Shown: positions 5,925-8,460 of the stretch, piece by piece
Position numbering within the stretch: position 1 is the stretch's first letter
How the letters are laid out: every line of letters starts with the position of its first letter
NCBI GenBank assembly: GCA_029945495.1
Contig: JAQSCR010000397.1
Span: 1-8,460 of the forward strand
DNA length: 8,460 bases
Source: Pseudolabrys sp.
Lineage (GTDB): Bacteria > Pseudomonadota > Alphaproteobacteria > Rhizobiales > Xanthobacteraceae
Reading direction: 5' to 3'
Notes under the pieces: generated by a model
What the model saw: the letters and a program-made list of their open reading frames with translations, nothing else
The model's database searches: none
What the model was told of the DNA's origin: nothing
Made by a program: the position numbers and the translations under genes

Positions 5925-7360
5925 CGATCGACGCGCTCACCGGCGTCCTGCTGATTCCGGCGCTGTCGGCGGCGCTGCTCGCCGTCTTGCCCGGCTACCG
6001 GCTGACGTCGCGGCTGAACATGCTGGCGGCGTTCCTCACTTTCGCGACCGCGGTGTCGCTGTTCGTTGTCGAGCCGGTGTCCGGCCGCTATCTGCTGGTC
6101 GACGACCTCAACAAGGTCTTCATCGTCCTCACCACCTTCGTGGCGTTCACCACCAGCGCCTTCAGCGCCAGTTACATCGGCCACGAGATCGAAATCGGCC
6201 GATTGAAGCTGAGCCATGTGCGGTTCTATCACGCCATGTACCAGGTGCTGATGTTCGCCATGAACCTGGCGCTGGTCGCCAATAATATCGGCCTCATGTG
6301 GGTGGCGATTGAGCTGGCCACGCTCACCACCGTGCTGATGGTCGGCATCTACCGCACCCATGAGGCGCTGGAAGCGGCGTGGAAATATTTCATCCTCGGC
6401 AGCGTCGGCATCGCGCTGGCTTTGTTCGGCACCATTCTCGTCTATATGGCGGCGCGGCCGGTGATCGGCGAAGGACCGGACGCCATGGTCTGGACCATCC
6501 TCGTCACCAAGGCGGCGAGCTTCGATCCCGATCTGCTCAACGTCGCTTTCGTGTTTCTGCTGCTCGGCTACGGCACCAAGGTCGGCCTCGCGCCCTTGCA
6601 CGCCTGGCTGCCGGACGCGCATGCCGAGGGCCCGACACCGATTTCGGCGGTGCTGTCCGGGCTGTTGCTCAATGTCGCGCTGTACGCGCTGCTGCGCTTC
6701 AAGATGCTGCTGGCGCTCAACCCGGTGGCGATCGCGCCCGGCCCGCTGATGGTGACCATGGGCCTGATCTCGGCGGTGTTCGCCGCCTTCATGCTGTATC
6801 GCCGCCGCGACATCAAACGGATGTTCGCCTATTCGTCGATCGAGCACATGGGCATCATCGTCTTCGCTTTCGGCATGGGCGGGCCGCTGGCGAATTTCGC
6901 CGGGCTGCTGCACATGACCATGCATTCGCTGACCAAGTCGGCGATCTTCTTCGCGGTCGGCCACATCGCGCAGGTCAAGGGCACGCAGAAGATCGCCGAT
7001 ATGAGCGGCCTGACGGTGACCCATCCGGTGCTCGGCTGGGGACTGGTGCTCGGCGTCGTCGCCATTGCCGGCCTGCCGCCAATGGGCATCTTCATGTCGG
7101 AATTCCTGGTGGTGAGTTCGACCTTCGCCCGCGCGCCGTGGCTGGTGTTGATTCTGGCGGTCGCCATTCTGGCCGCGCTCGGCGGTCTGTTCATGAAGCT
7201 CAACACCATTGCCTTCGGCGAGCCGCGCGGATCGACCGCGCCGGTGGAGGCCTCTTACGTGCCGATGTTCGCGCATCTCGCCATCGTCTTCGTCGCGGGA
7301 ATTTATATGCCGCCGGCTTTGGTGACCGGCTTCCAGAACGTCGCGAGGCTGTTGGGATGA
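5921..7360 (+). CDS. hyfF: Hydrogenase-4 subunit F-like antiporter-type membrane subunit
   Basis: A 479-residue polytopic membrane protein, the second antiporter-like (NuoL/M/N family) subunit of the cluster; E. coli HyfF is somewhat longer (about 526). Key charges are E131 (WVAIELATLT), K220 (GYGTKVGLAPLHAWLPDAHAE), H331, H335 and K339 (HMTMHSLTKSAIFFAVGH), and E394 (GIFMSEFLVVSS). At the place where HyfB has a channel Lys (MTKVAVYG), this protein has Asn251 (LLLNVALYALLR), so the two half-channels are not equivalent. RRRDIKRMFAYSSIEHMG (294-311) is another family signature. ATG 5921 overlaps the hyfE stop (ATGA) and is preceded by GGAGAG at 5910-5915 (5-nt spacer). Its own end overlaps hyfG by ATGA. 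It presumably moves protons or sodium ions in step with the redox arm; the ion is not determined by sequence. Confidence 0.9.
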   Translation: MTIDALTGVLLIPALSAALLAVLPGYRLTSRLNMLAAFLTFATAVSLFVVEPVSGRYLLVDDLNKVFIVLTTFVAFTTSAFSASYIGHEIEIGRLKLSHVRFYHAMYQVLMFAMNLALVANNIGLMWVAIELATLTTVLMVGIYRTHEALEAAWKYFILGSVGIALALFGTILVYMAARPVIGEGPDAMVWTILVTKAASFDPDLLNVAFVFLLLGYGTKVGLAPLHAWLPDAHAEGPTPISAVLSGLLLNVALYALLRFKMLLALNPVAIAPGPLMVTMGLISAVFAAFMLYRRRDIKRMFAYSSIEHMGIIVFAFGMGGPLANFAGLLHMTMHSLTKSAIFFAVGHIAQVKGTQKIADMSGLTVTHPVLGWGLVLGVVAIAGLPPMGIFMSEFLVVSSTFARAPWLVLILAVAILAALGGLFMKLNTIAFGEPRGSTAPVEASYVPMFAHLAIVFVAGIYMPPALVTGFQNVARLLG

Positions 7361-8460
7361 CGATGATCCTGTCGCACGCAACCGTGAAAGTGGATGGCTG
7401 GTGTGAGGCGATCGATCGCCTGGCTGGCGGCAGCTTGACGCTGCTCAGCCTGTGGGCCGATCCGCCGAACGTTAAAATGGCCACACTGGACGAGGCTAAA
7501 GGCGAGGTTTCCATTCTCAGTTATGCATGCCGCAACGGCCAGTATCCGACCGTCGGCGTGAAACATCCGCCGGCGATCCGGCTTGAGCGCGCCATCCGCG
7601 ATCTGCACAAACTGGAAGCGATCGGTGCGAGCGACACGCGGCCGTGGCTCGTGCATACTGCGGCGCCATACGAATTCCTGCCGGCCGAGGGCGAGGCGCT
7701 GCATCAGATCGCGGTCGGCCCGGTGCATGCCGGCATCATCGAGCCGGGCCACTTCCGCTTCACCGCCAATGGCGAATACCTGGTGCGGCTGGAGCAGCGG
7801 CTCGGCTACGTCCACAAGGGCATCGAGAGCCTGATGACCGGCGCGACGCTCGACAAGGCAGCGAAGCTTGCCGCGCGCACCTCCGGCGACTCGACGGTCG
7901 CTTATAGTTTTGCCTTCGCGTTGGCCACCGAGACCGCGCTGAAATTCTCAGCCCCACCGCGCGCGATTTATTTGCGCGGCTTGATGGCCGAACTGGAACG
8001 GCTGGCCAATCATTTCGGCGATATCGGCGCGATCTGCAACGACGCGTCCTTCGCGCTGATGCATGCGCAATGCGGAATCCTGCGCGAATTGACGTTGCGC
8101 GCGGCCGAGGCCTGCTTCGGCCACCGGCTGATGATGGACGTCATCGTGCCGGGCGGCGTCGCGCTCGACCTCGCCGACGGCGGCGTCACGCAGCTGCGGG
8201 CCTTGCTGGCCGAAGTACAGCGGGTGTTTCCGCATCTGATCGAACTCTACGACAACACCGCCTCGCTGCAGGACCGCACCGTCACCACCGGCATCGTCAA
8301 GCCGGAATATGCCCGACAATTCGGCGCCGGCGGCTATGTCGGACGCGCCTCGGGCCGCAACGTCGATGCCCGCCGTCAGCCCGGCTACGCGCCCTATGAC
8401 GCGCTCACCTTCACAGTGCCGGTGCTGGAGGCCGGCGACGTCAATGCGCGGGTCTGGATT
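7357..8460 (+). CDS. hyfG: HyfG/HycE-like fused NuoC-NuoD subunit lacking the N-terminal [NiFe] motif (partial, 3' end beyond window)
   Basis: The 5' 368 codons are present and the frame is open at the window edge; relatives run to roughly 500-570 residues. Residues about 10-110 form a NuoC-like domain, including LERAIRDLHKLEAIGASDTRPW (76-97), which matches the ERE-x-D-x-x-GL...D-R segment of HycE. From about 118 the NuoD/large-subunit-like part begins: GPVHAGIIEPGHFRF (121-135), GYVHKGIESL (150-159), LRGLMAELERLANHFGDIG (206-224). Where HycE has RVCGICGFAH, this protein has R174-T-S-G-D-S-T-V-A-Y183, so the two cysteine ligands are serines and the His is Tyr. It should not hold a [NiFe] centre at this site, hence not be a hydrogenase. 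H124 matches a quinone-pocket His of NuoD, but the pocket Tyr is replaced by Gly. The second DPCxxC motif would lie outside the window. Start by ATGA overlap with hyfF. Confidence 0.87.
   Translation, partial: MTMILSHATVKVDGWCEAIDRLAGGSLTLLSLWADPPNVKMATLDEAKGEVSILSYACRNGQYPTVGVKHPPAIRLERAIRDLHKLEAIGASDTRPWLVHTAAPYEFLPAEGEALHQIAVGPVHAGIIEPGHFRFTANGEYLVRLEQRLGYVHKGIESLMTGATLDKAAKLAARTSGDSTVAYSFAFALATETALKFSAPPRAIYLRGLMAELERLANHFGDIGAICNDASFALMHAQCGILRELTLRAAEACFGHRLMMDVIVPGGVALDLADGGVTQLRALLAEVQRVFPHLIELYDNTASLQDRTVTTGIVKPEYARQFGAGGYVGRASGRNVDARRQPGYAPYDALTFTVPVLEAGDVNARVWI

Noticed and set aside
5522..7381. Very long reverse-strand open frame (619 codons) opposite hyfE/hyfF
   Set aside because: It is antisense to strongly supported membrane genes, its translation is a His/Arg/Gln/Asp-rich low-complexity string with no domain, and such frames are common by-products of high-GC codon bias.
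7357..8460. Calling the cluster a formate hydrogenlyase or hydrogenase 4
   Set aside because: The homology is real, but the proximal CxxC and His needed for the [NiFe] centre are absent in HyfG, and no formate dehydrogenase or maturation genes are visible in the window.

Overview
GC-rich DNA with dense, tightly packed genes, all on the + strand, and no rRNA, tRNA, CRISPR array or mobile element that I can see. Base composition, protein style and gene order (small XRE regulator followed by hyfB-C-E-F-G) suggest an alphaproteobacterium, most likely of the Rhizobiales (Bradyrhizobium/Rhodopseudomonas/Xanthobacteraceae type). This taxonomic call is inference from sequence style, not from a marker gene.

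Layout. Positions 1-260 are non-coding and hold a consensus -35 box, a 15-bp tandem repeat and nested inverted repeats just upstream of the first gene. Positions 261-1880 are a two-gene unit: a CynX/NimT-type major facilitator permease and a hot-dog thioesterase of the FlK type that keeps the Thr/Glu/His catalytic triad. A stem-loop follows directly. Positions 1881-1992 are an AT-rich control region with a 25-bp near-perfect inverted repeat over a -10-like box. Next comes an 80-residue XRE helix-turn-helix regulator (1993-2235). From 2276 to the window edge runs a polycistron of five genes related to hydrogenase-4/formate hydrogenlyase and complex I: hyfB, hyfC, hyfE, hyfF and the 5' 368 codons of hyfG. 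Three of the four junctions are ATGA overlaps and the fourth has a 2-nt gap, so translation is probably coupled.

How it works together. HyfB and HyfF are antiporter-like (NuoL/M/N family) proton or sodium channel subunits. HyfC is the NuoH-like membrane anchor, HyfE carries a NuoK-like part, and HyfG is the fused NuoC/NuoD-like subunit that in true group 4 hydrogenases holds the [NiFe] site.

The main point of interest is that HyfG here cannot bind [NiFe] at its N-terminal motif. The position of the RxCGxCxxxH motif reads R-T-S-G-D-S-T-V-A-Y, so both cysteines are serine and the histidine is tyrosine. It also lacks the quinone-site tyrosine of complex I NuoD at the equivalent place. The cluster therefore looks like an energy-converting-hydrogenase-related (Ehr-type) complex, a relative of complex I and group 4 hydrogenases without hydrogenase chemistry and with unknown electron donor and acceptor. 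The labels 'hydrogenase 4' and 'formate hydrogenlyase' are homology names only. The XRE regulator, lying 40 nt upstream and probably co-transcribed, is a good candidate for its local control.
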